64,000 bases of DNA from Pelomonas cellulosilytica (GCF_021353265.1 NZ_JAJTWU010000003.1:434001-498000), one strand, 5' to 3'. Counted from the stretch's first letter, positions 7,974-16,896 are shown. Numbers and translations are program-made. Notes: generated from the sequence alone by a model not told the origin.

Positions 7974-8446
7974 AACTGCGCGAGTGGCTGGATGCCTGGA
8001 GCCTGAAAGGGCTGAAGATCCATGCGGGCTTCCTGGACGCGGAGTTCGCGCCGAACGACCAGGACGCCGATGCGGCCTGGGAGCTCTACGTGGAGCTGCT
8101 GACACGCGCGACGACGCAGCTGCTGCCGCAGGATGCGGGCGACGAGGCGGCCGCGCTGGAGTCCGTCCACGACCTCTTCGGACTCACGCGCGCCATCCTG
8201 CGAGCGCCGGGCCGCCGGCATGCGACCGGTTTCGCAAAGATCGCCATCGTCGTTCTGAACCAGAAGGTTCGCCCGTTCACTGCCAAGTGGCACAAGCTGC
8301 AGCTGGCCGGCCTGCTCGACAAGCCGGACATGCGCGCCGACTTCCGCAGCGAACTGACCGCGCTGCAGGTCGATCTGCGGCATTACGCCGGGCTGTTGTC
8401 TCAGATGGCCGGCGTGGAAGATCTGACGACACTGCAGTCGTCCTGA
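7970..8446 (+). CDS. Small uncharacterised protein closing the TIR/MoxR/TssBC cassette
   Basis: A 158-residue protein, predicted soluble and mostly helical, with no signal peptide or membrane helix. I do not recognise a named family. Notable segments are IHAGFLDAEF (residues 17-26), the central VLNQKVRPFTAKWH motif and the C-terminal helix ending in MAGVEDLT. AAGGAGAGACGCC in front of the ATG is the best ribosome-binding site in the cassette, so this product may be made in excess of the fusion protein. Its position as the last co-oriented gene before a convergent helicase makes it part of the cassette. Possible roles, as pure inference, are an adaptor or immunity partner of the TIR protein, or a sheath cap. 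Confidence 0.7.
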   Translation: MKLREWLDAWSLKGLKIHAGFLDAEFAPNDQDADAAWELYVELLTRATTQLLPQDAGDEAAALESVHDLFGLTRAILRAPGRRHATGFAKIAIVVLNQKVRPFTAKWHKLQLAGLLDKPDMRADFRSELTALQVDLRHYAGLLSQMAGVEDLTTLQSS

Positions 8447-8504
8447 AGGCTTGCTGCGGCGACCTGCGCGCAGGCATGCAGCGGACCGACAGCCTCCTGA
8501 GCGC

Positions 8505-10781
8505 TCAGCCGCCGGGCGGTTCGTCCGCTGCCAGCGGCGCCAGCAGCAGCTTCAAATCGGCCTCACCGAACTTGGCGAGCGCTCCGCCATCGTCCTGCCC
8601 CAGCAGGCCGTCGGCCAGTGCGCGCTTGCGGGCCTGCAGCTCCAGCATGCGCTCCTCGATGCTGCCCTGCGCGACGAGCTGGTAGACAAACACCGGCTGG
8701 TCCTGCCCGATGCGGTGAGCGCGGGCGCTGGCCTGCGCCTGCACGGCCGGGTTCCACCACGGGTCAACGTGGATGACGGTGTCGGCCGCCGTCAGATTCA
8801 ACCCCACACCGCCGGCTTTCAGACTGGCCAGCAGCACGGGCACCTCTCTGGCCTGGAAGCGCTGCACGATGTCGCCCCGCTGGCCCGCGGGCGTCGCGCC
8901 GGTCAGCCGCAGATGCGGCACGGGCACCTCGGCGGCGATCAGGTCCAGCATCTCCGTAAACTGTGAGAACACCAGCAACCGCCGGCCCTGGGCGACGAAG
9001 TCCGGCAGGTGCTCGCGCAGCCACTCCAGCTTGGCGCGCTCAGTGTGCGGCGCCATGGCCACGCCCTTGACGAGGCGCGGATCGCAGCAGACCTGGCGCA
9101 GCTTCAGCATCGCGTCCAGCACGCTGATGAGACTGGTGGGCGAAAAGCCATCGCGCTGGAGGATGCGGCGCACCATGTGATCTGCCGCGACGCGCACGCT
9201 CTCGTAGAGCTGCTTCTGCTGGCCCACCAGTGTGACGCGCTTGACCAGCTCGGTCAGCGGCGGCAGCTCGGTGGCGACTTCGGTCTTCAGACGGCGAAGG
9301 ATGAAAGGCCGCACGCGCGCTGCGAGCAACCGCGCCCGCGAGCCGTCGCGGTTGACCTCGATGGGCTTGCGCCAGTGCCGCGCAAACGTGCGCGAGTCGC
9401 CCAGGAACCCGGGCATCAACAGGTCGAACATCGACCACAGCTCGCCGAGGTGGTTCTCCAGCGGCGTGCCGGTCAGCGCGAGGTGGTGACGCGCATCGAG
9501 CCGGCGCAGCGCTCGCGCGGCCCGCGCCCGCGCGTTCTTCACGGACTGGGCCTCGTCGAGGATCAGCAGGTGCCAGGGCTGGGCCGACAGCGTGCGCAGG
9601 TCGCGCCAGACGAGGTTGTAGGTGCTGAGCACGATATCGGCACCGGCCAGGTCGACACCCACACGGTCGGCACCGTGCCAGGTCAGCACCGTCAGCCCCG
9701 GCGCGATGCGCGCAGCCTCCTTCTGCCAGTTGAACAGCAGCGAGGTCGGCACGATGATGAGCGCCGGGCGATCCAACCGGCCGGCCTGCTTCTCGGCCCA
9801 GACATGGGCCAGCGCCTGCGCCGTCTTGCCCAGGCCCATGTCGTCGGCCAGGATGCCGGCCAGCTGTTGTTCACGCAGGTACTGCAGCCAGGCCAGGCCG
9901 TGCAGCTGGTAGGGCCGCAGCTGCAGGCCCAGGCCAGGGGGTTGCGCGAGGGCCGGGGGGGCGCCGGCCGCCAGCAGACGCTGCCCCAGGGCCTTGAGCC
10001 CCGCATCACCGTGGATCTGCCAGCGTTCGCGCGACTCGTCCTCGATGTAGCGCAGCCGATCGGCGTCCCACTCATTGAGCTTGATCGGCTTGCCCTTCTC
10101 CAGCTCGGCCGGCTTCAGCAAGTCCAGCAGCGCCAGCATGATGACCTTCAAAGGCGCCGCCTGCGCGTGATAGCGCCGTCCGCCGGGCGCGCGCAGCGAG
10201 ACGATGGCGTCGTCCTCGATGGCGGCGATGGCCCAGGCATCCAGCCAGCGCTTGTCGCGGCGCAGCAGATTGCCCATCAGAGGCGCCAGGTCCAGCCGCT
10301 GACCGTCCACCTCCATGCCCAGGCTGACGAGCCAGGCGCCGGTGCGCCGCTCCAGGCCCAGGCCTTCGACACGGCGGCGCGGTCGCAGGGCGAGCTCGGC
10401 CGTCTCTTCTTCGAGCCCGAGCTGCCAGCCGCTGACGAACTGGCTGTGATGCGCGAAGCCCGGCTCAGTCGTGACCCGCCAGCCCAGTGCCAGCAGCTCG
10501 GGTACCTTGTCGGCATGGAAGTCGCCGAAGAACTCCTCCTGGGGCGTGGTCCAGAGAGATGCGGCCAGGGGCTGCGGGCTGCCACGCCACTGCAACAGGG
10601 CCGGGTCCAGGTGCACCAGGCCGTGCTGCAGCAACGTCTGCTCGGCCGCCAGACCGCCGCCGTCCAGCATCGCCACGGTGACCTGCTCGCCCCGCGGCCC
10701 CAGGGGGCCGCGCGGCCGCAGGCCCAGCAGACCGTCACCACGGGTCAACGTGCGCAGGACGAGCTGGGGGGAAGGCGCCAT
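8505..10781 (-). CDS. SNF2-family DEAD/DEAH-like helicase/translocase
   Basis: A 758-residue ATP-dependent DNA translocase. Motif I DDMGLGKT lies near residue 315, motif II DEAQ near 407, and motif III is LTGTPLENHL. The C-terminal helicase domain has LLVFSQFTEMLDLI, LLASLKAGGVGLNLTAADTV and the SNF2 motif SARAHRIGQDQPVFVYQLV. The N-terminal part (about 250 residues) lacks an obvious SWIM zinc finger, so this is shorter than the roughly 1000-residue SWIM-containing bacterial SNF2 proteins. It is convergent with the TIR/MoxR/TssBC cassette, so it is probably not in its operon, although SNF2 helicases also occur in phage-defence loci. The most likely role is general nucleoprotein remodelling. 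Confidence 0.9.
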   Translation of the reverse strand: MAPSPQLVLRTLTRGDGLLGLRPRGPLGPRGEQVTVAMLDGGGLAAEQTLLQHGLVHLDPALLQWRGSPQPLAASLWTTPQEEFFGDFHADKVPELLALGWRVTTEPGFAHHSQFVSGWQLGLEEETAELALRPRRRVEGLGLERRTGAWLVSLGMEVDGQRLDLAPLMGNLLRRDKRWLDAWAIAAIEDDAIVSLRAPGGRRYHAQAAPLKVIMLALLDLLKPAELEKGKPIKLNEWDADRLRYIEDESRERWQIHGDAGLKALGQRLLAAGAPPALAQPPGLGLQLRPYQLHGLAWLQYLREQQLAGILADDMGLGKTAQALAHVWAEKQAGRLDRPALIIVPTSLLFNWQKEAARIAPGLTVLTWHGADRVGVDLAGADIVLSTYNLVWRDLRTLSAQPWHLLILDEAQSVKNARARAARALRRLDARHHLALTGTPLENHLGELWSMFDLLMPGFLGDSRTFARHWRKPIEVNRDGSRARLLAARVRPFILRRLKTEVATELPPLTELVKRVTLVGQQKQLYESVRVAADHMVRRILQRDGFSPTSLISVLDAMLKLRQVCCDPRLVKGVAMAPHTERAKLEWLREHLPDFVAQGRRLLVFSQFTEMLDLIAAEVPVPHLRLTGATPAGQRGDIVQRFQAREVPVLLASLKAGGVGLNLTAADTVIHVDPWWNPAVQAQASARAHRIGQDQPVFVYQLVAQGSIEERMLELQARKRALADGLLGQDDGGALAKFGEADLKLLLAPLAADEPPGG

Positions 10782-10865
10782 CGCGACAGTCTCGCAGCTC
10801 GGGGCTGCGGTTCAGGCGACCTGTGGGCGGCCCTGGGCCTCCGGCCACCGGTGGCGACAGCCAGC

Positions 10866-12665
10866 TCAGCGTTGCTGCGCGGCCACCCAGCGCCGGATGC
10901 GGCGGTCCAGCACGTCCACCGGCATGGCGCCTTCACCCAGCACCTGGTCATGGAACTCGGCGAGGCGGAACTTCTTGCCCAGGGTCTTCTCGGCGTGCTG
11001 GCGCAGCGCCTGGATGCGTAGGGCCCCCATCTTGTAGCCCAGAGCCTGACCGGGCCAGGCCAGATAGCGGTCGATCTGGTTCACGGCCAGCGCACGGTTT
11101 GCGCCGGTGATCTCCATCCAGTAGGCGATCGCCCGCTCGCGCGGCCAGCCCATGGCATGCAGGCCGGTGTCCACCACCAGGCGTGCCGCACGCACGATCT
11201 CGCCGTTGAGCTGGCCGGCATAGGCGGCCGGATCGTCGTACAGGCCGAGCTCATGGCCCAGAGTCTCGGCGTAAAGCGCCCAGCCTTCCACGTAGGCATT
11301 GCTGCCGGTATGCCGACGGAAGGACGGCAGCGTCATCTCCTGCTGCAGTGCGAGCTGGAAATGGTGGCCGGGCTGGCCCTCGTGCAGCAGCAGCGCGGTC
11401 ATGTCGGGTGTGCTGGCCGCCAGCGGGTCCGGGATGGCGGCCCAGAACACGCCCGGCAGGCTGCCGTCGGCCTTGCCCAGCGTGTAATGGGGTGAGGCGG
11501 TGGCGCGGGTCAGCTCTGGTTCGGCGCGGATCTCCAGCGGTGTGCGTGGCTGGCGGCCGAACAGTCGGGGCAGCTGCGGCTCGACGCGGGCATTGATGGC
11601 CCGGTAGCCCTGCAGCACGTCTTCCTCGGTCTTGAAGGGGCGCCAGCGCGCGTCGGCCTGCAGCCAGGCGAGCAATCCGCCGTCGCGCAGCGGGTCCCCC
11701 TCGAAACCGAGGCGGGGTGCCAGACGCGCAATCTCCTGCTGGATGCGCCCCACCTCGCGCAGGCCGAGCTCATGGATAGCCTGGGGCGTGAGCGTGGTGT
11801 TGGTCTGGTCGCGCACGACCTGGCGGTACCAGTCCTGGCCTCCGGGCAGGCTGCCCAGGCCGGGGCTGGTCCGGCGAGCGGCGGCAGGCATGTAGTCCGC
11901 CTGCGCGAAGGCCTGCAACCTCTGCAGGCCCGGGACCACCTGCTCACGCAGGGTCTGTTCAAAGGCGCGGGCGAGGTCGATGGCGTCCTGCGCAGCCAGG
12001 CCGGACGTGACGCCTGGCTCGAGCAGGCGCAGCGTGGCGCCGAAGGGGTTGCGGGTCAGGTCGGGATCGGCCAACCGCGTGAGCTGCTGCAGGCTGGCCT
12101 CCATGACGGAGGGTGATTGCACGATGCCGCGCGCCAGGCCTTCACGCAGATTCAGTACCGCCTGGTCACACCAGGCCGGCAGCACCCTCAGGCGCTTGAG
12201 GTAGGCCTCGAACTCGGGCCGGGTTCTCAGGGGCTGTGACTCCATCTGCCCGCCCGCGAACATCGCCAGCAGCAGCGGCACCGACGACATGTGCTCCAGC
12301 GGCAGCAGATGGTCGGGGAAGCGGGACAGCGCCAGCTGGTCGCTCAACAGGCGCTCCAGCAGTTCGCGCGTGAGGCGGTCCGACGGCGAGAGATCCGCGA
12401 CCGGGATGCCGTGCAACTCCTTCAAAAAGCCGCGGTAGGCGTCGAAGCGGCGCGCGCGCTCGGCCGGCGCCAGCGACAGCGCGAGCTGGTCGTTGAAGCG
12501 GTAGTCGCCGTTGAACATGGCCAGCAGCGGATCGAAGCGCGCCTGGGCATCCCAGGCCCGGGTCGCCAGGTCGGCCAGGCGTTCGGCGGGCGTGGCGGCC
12601 AGCGCGGGCTGCAGCAGGCCGAGCGCCAGGGTCAGCACGGCCAGGCCATCACGGATCAGCTTCAT
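10866..12665 (-). CDS. Secreted DUF885 family protein, putative metallopeptidase-like
   Basis: A 599-residue protein starting with a signal peptide (MKLIRDGLAVLTLALGLLQP, cleavage near ALA-ATP), so it is likely periplasmic or a secreted protein. The DUF885 signature LLLHEGQPGHHFQLA lies in the C-terminal half and resembles a zinc HExxH-type helix. Further conserved segments are NAYVEGWALYAETLG and YLAWPGQALGYKMG. The length is normal for DUF885. The ATG at 12665 was chosen because an upstream in-frame start would put about 43 unrelated residues before the signal peptide. An ATG two codons upstream is also possible. The substrate is unknown. Confidence 0.88.
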   Translation of the reverse strand: MKLIRDGLAVLTLALGLLQPALAATPAERLADLATRAWDAQARFDPLLAMFNGDYRFNDQLALSLAPAERARRFDAYRGFLKELHGIPVADLSPSDRLTRELLERLLSDQLALSRFPDHLLPLEHMSSVPLLLAMFAGGQMESQPLRTRPEFEAYLKRLRVLPAWCDQAVLNLREGLARGIVQSPSVMEASLQQLTRLADPDLTRNPFGATLRLLEPGVTSGLAAQDAIDLARAFEQTLREQVVPGLQRLQAFAQADYMPAAARRTSPGLGSLPGGQDWYRQVVRDQTNTTLTPQAIHELGLREVGRIQQEIARLAPRLGFEGDPLRDGGLLAWLQADARWRPFKTEEDVLQGYRAINARVEPQLPRLFGRQPRTPLEIRAEPELTRATASPHYTLGKADGSLPGVFWAAIPDPLAASTPDMTALLLHEGQPGHHFQLALQQEMTLPSFRRHTGSNAYVEGWALYAETLGHELGLYDDPAAYAGQLNGEIVRAARLVVDTGLHAMGWPRERAIAYWMEITGANRALAVNQIDRYLAWPGQALGYKMGALRIQALRQHAEKTLGKKFRLAEFHDQVLGEGAMPVDVLDRRIRRWVAAQQR

Positions 12666-12964
12666 AACCATCACGCGAAACAAGTGCAGGCGGCCGGATT
12701 CTGTGGGCCGACCGCGGCGGACGAGACCCGGATGAACCCAAGACGCAGGCTTTGCGTCCTCTGTCGAGAGGATGTCGCCCGGCTTCTCGGCCATACCGGG
12801 CGTGACACAACAGAGGGGCAGGTCGGCATGCGCAGGACTGGTGCGCGGTCGGTGCGGGCATCACGACATGCTCGCAGCCGCGCACGCGCAACTTAACCTT
12901 GGCTTCACGAAGCTGGCTCCCAGCTGCAAGCTTCACGCCGCGGCGCGTTCGAATAATGGCGGCC

Positions 12965-13288
12965 ATGCGCAAGCTCGCCCTGCACCTGCTGCTGCCGCTG
13001 GCCCTGCTTTTCTCGCAGCAGGGCGCGGTGTGGCATGTGCTCGCGCACCTGAGCGCCCCCGCGCAGCAAGCCTCGGCCACCGAGGTGCTGGGCGCCACGG
13101 ACGATGCCGACGAGGTGTGCCCGCACTGCCTGGCCTATGCCCACCTCGCGGTGAGCCTGGGCACGCAGACGGCGCCGCTGCCGCTCGTCACGGCACGCCA
13201 CGAACCGGCCCTCTCGGCGCTGCATGCCGGCCAGCCCGCGCGGCCGCCCGTGGCGCGCGGCCGCGGGCCGCCGACGTTCCTTCTCTGA
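12965..13288 (+). CDS. Small exported Cys-pair protein, DUF2946-like
   Basis: A 107-residue protein with an N-terminal signal or anchor helix (LALHLLLPLALLFSQQGAVW) followed by VCPHCLAYAHLAV with Cys52 and Cys55. This CPxC layout resembles DUF2946-type periplasmic proteins found with TonB-dependent metal receptors. The gene precedes the TonB-dependent receptor by 77 bases on the same strand, which suggests a shared metal-related role; this is inference. The start could also be the ATG at 12956, three codons upstream. The C-terminal third is Arg/Pro-rich and unremarkable. Confidence 0.6.
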   Translation: MRKLALHLLLPLALLFSQQGAVWHVLAHLSAPAQQASATEVLGATDDADEVCPHCLAYAHLAVSLGTQTAPLPLVTARHEPALSALHAGQPARPPVARGRGPPTFLL

Positions 13289-13365
13289 AGCCTGTCCAGT
13301 CCCGTGCTCCCGCGGCGCTCTGCCGCGGGCGGCCGGCTGCATCCCTTCCCGGAAGTCGTCACATC

Positions 13366-15492
13366 ATGCGCAAGTTCCAATCCCGCACCCTGCCCCTCGC
13401 CCTCACCCTCGCCTACCCGCTGATCGCCGCCCACGCCGACCCGGACGCCTCCGTCACCGACACGCTGCCCACCGTGCAGGTGCAGAGCGCCCGCAACCGC
13501 CTCGACGCCGCACGCAACGGCCTCTCGCCCGACACCGGCAGCACCCAGTACAAGTTCAGCCGCGAGGACATCGCCCGCCTGCCGCTGGGTGACGACACGC
13601 CGCTGAACCAGCTGCTGCTGCAGGCCCCCGGCGTCGTGCAGGACTCCTACGGCGCCATCCACGTACGCGGCGACCACGGCAACCTGCAGTACCGCCTCAA
13701 CGGCGTCGTCATCCCCGAGGCCATCAGCGGCTTCGGCCAGGTGCTGGAGACGCGCTACGCCAACAACGTCAGCCTGCTGACCGGTGCGCTGCCGCCGCAG
13801 TACGGTTACCGCACGGCCGGCGTCGTCGACATCCAGACCCGCGACGGCATCGACGACGGCCGCCCGCTGGCCGGCAGCGTCGGCGTGACGCTGGGCTCGC
13901 ACCAGCAGCGCGAGACCGACCTGACGCTGCATGGCAGCCAGGGCGCACTGAGCTACAGCTTCAGCGGATCCTACGAGGGCAATGCGCTGGGCATCGAGAA
14001 CCCCTCTGGCAGCCGCAATGCGCTGCACGACCAGACGCACCAGGGCAAGGCACTGGGCACGCTGTCCTACCTGATCGACCCGGACACCCGCGTGACGGCG
14101 CTGTTCGGCGTCACGAACAACCGCTTCGAGATCCCCGACGTGCCGGGGCAGTCGCCACAGTTCAACCTGGCTGGCGCCGATCCCAAGGATTCCGCCCAGC
14201 TCGACGCCCGCCAGCGCGAACGCAACCGCTTCGCTGTGCTGAGCTACCAGAGCGCGCTCGGCTCGCAGGTGGATTACCAAGTGTCGCTGTTCCACCGCTA
14301 CACCGACGTGCACTACACGCCCGACACAGTGGGCGACCTGCAGTACCTTGGCGTCGCGGCGGACATCCTGCGCCGCAACGAGGCCAACGGCGTGCAGGCC
14401 GACATGAGCTGGCGGCTGGACAGCCAGCACACGCTGCGCACCGGTGTCTTCGGGCAGCGCGAGCGGGCGGTCACGCTGAACAGCGCACAGGTCTTCCCTG
14501 CGGACGACAACGGCAGCCCGACCAGCACGACGCCGCTGCAGATCGTCGACAACTCGGGACTTCGCGGCGGGCTCTGGGGCGCCTACCTACAGGACGAATG
14601 GAAGCCCATGAAGGGCCTGACAGTGAACTACGGTCTGCGCTACGACCATGTGAACACCGTCAGCACCGAAAGCCAGTGGAGCCCGCGCCTGGGCGCCGTG
14701 TGGGACGTGACGCCCTCGCTGCGCGTGCATGCCGGCTACGCGCGCTACTTCACGCCGCCGCCGACGGAGAAGATCGACGGCACCTCGGTGGCCGCCTTCC
14801 AGGGCACCACCAACGCGCTGCCGTCAGACGCCAACACGTCGGTGAAATCCGAACGCTCCAACTACTATGACGCGGGCCTGGCCTTCCAGGTCAGCCCGCG
14901 GCTGACGTTGAGCGCCGATGGCTACTACCGCGACGTGCGCCACTTGCAGGACGAAGGCCAGTTCGGCAACGCGCTGATCTACTCGGCCTTCAACTATGCG
15001 CAGGGCCGCATCTACGGCCTGGACCTGGCGGCCAACTATAAGGACAAGCGCTGGTCTGCCTACGCCAACGTGGGCCTGACGCACGCCCGCGCACGCCAGG
15101 TCGAGACGGGACAGTTCAACTTCGAGCAGGACGAGCTGGACTACATCGCCAGCCACTGGGTGCACCTGGACCACGAGCAGAAGCTCAGCGCGTCGGCCGG
15201 CTTCAACCTGCAGCTGGACGAGGGCTACGCGGTAGGCGCCAGCGCGCTGTTCGGCAGCGGCCTGCGCAACGACTTCGCCAACACCGGCCACCTGCCCGCG
15301 TACACGACGGTGAACGCCGACGTCAGCAAGACCTTCCATGTCGGCGACGCCGGCCCCGTGCAGGCGCGGCTGGCGGTGGTCAACCTGTTCGACCGCCAGT
15401 ACCAGCTGCGCGACGGCTCCGGCATCGGTGTCGGCGCGCCGCAGTTCGGCGAGCGCCGCGGCGTGCAGCTGAGCCTCAGCAAGGACTTCTGA
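13366..15492 (+). CDS. TonB-dependent outer-membrane receptor
   Basis: A 708-residue outer-membrane transporter. A signal peptide (residues 1-24, ending AAHA) is followed by the plug domain with SREDIARLPLGDDTPLNQLL and GVVQDSYGAIHVRGDHGNLQ, then the barrel with alternating aromatic strands. It closes with GVQLSLSKDF, a barrel terminus with the final Phe expected for BAM recognition. The TonB box is probably TLPTVQVQ near residue 38. The substrate cannot be read from sequence; the small CPHC protein upstream hints at a metal ion or metal complex. GGAAG precedes the ATG at 13366. An open frame extends upstream to 12772, but it overlaps the small gene and lacks a signal peptide, so the start at 13366 is preferred. 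Confidence 0.9.
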   Translation: MRKFQSRTLPLALTLAYPLIAAHADPDASVTDTLPTVQVQSARNRLDAARNGLSPDTGSTQYKFSREDIARLPLGDDTPLNQLLLQAPGVVQDSYGAIHVRGDHGNLQYRLNGVVIPEAISGFGQVLETRYANNVSLLTGALPPQYGYRTAGVVDIQTRDGIDDGRPLAGSVGVTLGSHQQRETDLTLHGSQGALSYSFSGSYEGNALGIENPSGSRNALHDQTHQGKALGTLSYLIDPDTRVTALFGVTNNRFEIPDVPGQSPQFNLAGADPKDSAQLDARQRERNRFAVLSYQSALGSQVDYQVSLFHRYTDVHYTPDTVGDLQYLGVAADILRRNEANGVQADMSWRLDSQHTLRTGVFGQRERAVTLNSAQVFPADDNGSPTSTTPLQIVDNSGLRGGLWGAYLQDEWKPMKGLTVNYGLRYDHVNTVSTESQWSPRLGAVWDVTPSLRVHAGYARYFTPPPTEKIDGTSVAAFQGTTNALPSDANTSVKSERSNYYDAGLAFQVSPRLTLSADGYYRDVRHLQDEGQFGNALIYSAFNYAQGRIYGLDLAANYKDKRWSAYANVGLTHARARQVETGQFNFEQDELDYIASHWVHLDHEQKLSASAGFNLQLDEGYAVGASALFGSGLRNDFANTGHLPAYTTVNADVSKTFHVGDAGPVQARLAVVNLFDRQYQLRDGSGIGVGAPQFGERRGVQLSLSKDF

Positions 15493-15507
15493 CGCCCATG
15501 AAACCCT

Positions 15508-15541
15508 CACCCGACAGCGGGCACCGCCCGGCTGTCGGGTG
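15508..15541. terminator. Bidirectional hairpin between convergent genes
   Basis: An 11-base perfect inverted repeat (CACCCGACAGC / GCTGTCGGGTG) with a 12-base loop sits between the TonB receptor stop and the convergent RpiB-like gene stop. It has no clear U-tract, but its position is that of a shared terminator. Confidence 0.6.
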
Positions 15542-15550
15542 GCTGGCTGA

Positions 15551-16192
15551 TCAGGAAGCCAGCACGCCCTTGATGTGGGCGGCGATGGCGTCGTCCTGGC
15601 AGTTCGTGAAGAACAGCTCCTGGAACTTCTCGCCCGACACGGCGGCCTTCAGCAGGTCCTGGTCGACGGCCTTCAGCGTCGTCAGCATGTCCTTGCACGA
15701 CGCGGCCTTCAGGTCCTTCAGGATTCCGCGGTTCTTGGCCATGATGGCGGCGCGCTCCTTCGGGTAGCCGGCGCCGCGCTCGTTCTCCAGCAGCTTGCGG
15801 TAGCAGTCCTGCAGGTTCAGCTCGGCGGCCCAGCCGAAGCCCTTGGCATAGGGCATGGACATGGCGTTGCCGTCGTTGATCTGGCCGAACAGGAAGGCGT
15901 CGGTCGGATCGATGACGAGGCCGCAGAACACGCCCGGCATGCTGTTGCAGGCCAGCATGGAGCCCATGCCCGTGCCGCAGCCGGTGACGACGAAGTCCGC
16001 CGCTTTGCTGTTCAGCAGGATGCCGGCCAGCAGGCCGTTCATGACGTAGGTGAGCGAGGCCTTGTCCTCCGGCGTGTACATGCCGTAGTGGTGGACGCTG
16101 TGGCCCAGCGGCTCGGCGACGGTCTTGAGCGCGTTGTGGACGATCTCGGACTTGGCGGCCTGGCTGTTCTCGATGATGAGGGCGATCTTCAT
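15551..16192 (-). CDS. RpiB/LacA/LacB-family sugar-phosphate isomerase
   Basis: A 213-residue cytoplasmic enzyme. The N-terminus MKIALIIENSQAAKSEIVHN and the motif VVTGCGTGMGSMLACN, followed by GLVIDPTDAF, are characteristic of the RpiB/LacAB fold, which interconverts aldose and ketose phosphates. It is longer than classical RpiB (about 150 residues) because of an extra C-terminal helical part with several Cys. That longer subfamily is annotated only as RpiB/LacA/LacB family, so the substrate (ribose-5-phosphate or another sugar phosphate) is open. The ATG at 16192 directly begins the beta-1 strand. The next gene upstream on this strand is 266 bases away, so a separate promoter is likely. Confidence 0.85.
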   Translation of the reverse strand: MKIALIIENSQAAKSEIVHNALKTVAEPLGHSVHHYGMYTPEDKASLTYVMNGLLAGILLNSKAADFVVTGCGTGMGSMLACNSMPGVFCGLVIDPTDAFLFGQINDGNAMSMPYAKGFGWAAELNLQDCYRKLLENERGAGYPKERAAIMAKNRGILKDLKAASCKDMLTTLKAVDQDLLKAAVSGEKFQELFFTNCQDDAIAAHIKGVLAS

Positions 16193-16458
16193 GGCGGTGG
16201 GCTTTCGGGTCTGGCGGAAGTTGGGCGGGGCGGCACCGCTGGCCGGCTGGGCCGGCGTGTGGGCCGTCATGCCAGGTGCCGGCCCGCGAGCGGGCAAGAC
16301 GGCGTGGTCTGTGTCAGCGACCTGGCCAACCGCGCATCCCTGCAGTGGAATGCTGGCGCGGCTGCCATTGTGCCTGCAGGTGGAACGGCGTTTCATAAAT
16401 GCCATTCAATCCGGGGAGCGATGTGGGCCTTCCAGCCCGCCAACCGGCGCGAAGGCCG

Positions 16459-16896
16459 TCAGTCGCCCTGGCCGCCCAGCGCCTTCAGCCCGCGGCCGGC
16501 CGGCAGCGCGCGCAGGTACTTGAAGGTGCCGGTGGCATGGGCGCACAGCTTGTCATCCGCGCCGAACACCGAACCCTCGCAGAAGGCCATCGTCGTCGAG
16601 CGGTGCAGCAGCCGGCCCACCGCGCGCAGCTCGCCCTCGCCGGGCCGCATGAAGCTGGTCTTCATCTCCACCGTGACGACGCCAGGGCCGAGGTTGGGCT
16701 GGTCACGGTTCACGCTGCGCGCGGCATGGGCCATGGCCACATCCAGCAGCGTCATGACGACGCCGCCGTGCGCAACGCGCCAGGAGTTCAGGTGCTGCTC
16801 GGCAACGGCCAGCCGCAGCTCGGCCTCGCCGTCGCCCAGCGTGTGCAGCGTGAGGCCGAGTTGTTCGACGAAGGGGATGTGGACAGGAAACTGCAT
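16459..16896 (-). CDS. PaaI-type hotdog-fold acyl-CoA thioesterase
   Basis: A 145-residue hotdog thioesterase of the PaaI/YbgC superfamily. RVAHGGVVMTLLDVAMAHAA holds the HGG-x6-D segment used by PaaI-type enzymes, with a hydrophobic helix and then VVTVEMKTSFMRPGEG. It would hydrolyse acyl-CoA thioesters, releasing CoA. It lies 47 bases after the bifunctional beta-oxidation gene on the same strand, so the two probably share a transcript and the thioesterase may relieve CoA sequestration. The ATG at 16896 gives the family's usual length; longer in-frame extensions overlap the upstream gene. Confidence 0.85.
   Translation of the reverse strand: MQFPVHIPFVEQLGLTLHTLGDGEAELRLAVAEQHLNSWRVAHGGVVMTLLDVAMAHAARSVNRDQPNLGPGVVTVEMKTSFMRPGEGELRAVGRLLHRSTTMAFCEGSVFGADDKLCAHATGTFKYLRALPAGRGLKALGGQGD

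Noticed and set aside
1984-8446. Reading the cassette as an ordinary type VI secretion cluster
   Set aside because: Only the sheath domains are present, fused, with a MoxR ATPase instead of ClpV; every other core component is missing from the window.
12772-13365. Upstream extension of the TonB receptor frame
   Set aside because: It overlaps the small exported gene in another frame, is Arg/Pro-rich and would bury the clear signal peptide at 13366.
13135-14430. 431-residue minus-strand frame opposite the TonB receptor
   Set aside because: Val/Ala/Gln/Arg-rich composition with no motif; a mirror of the receptor's codon bias in high-GC DNA.
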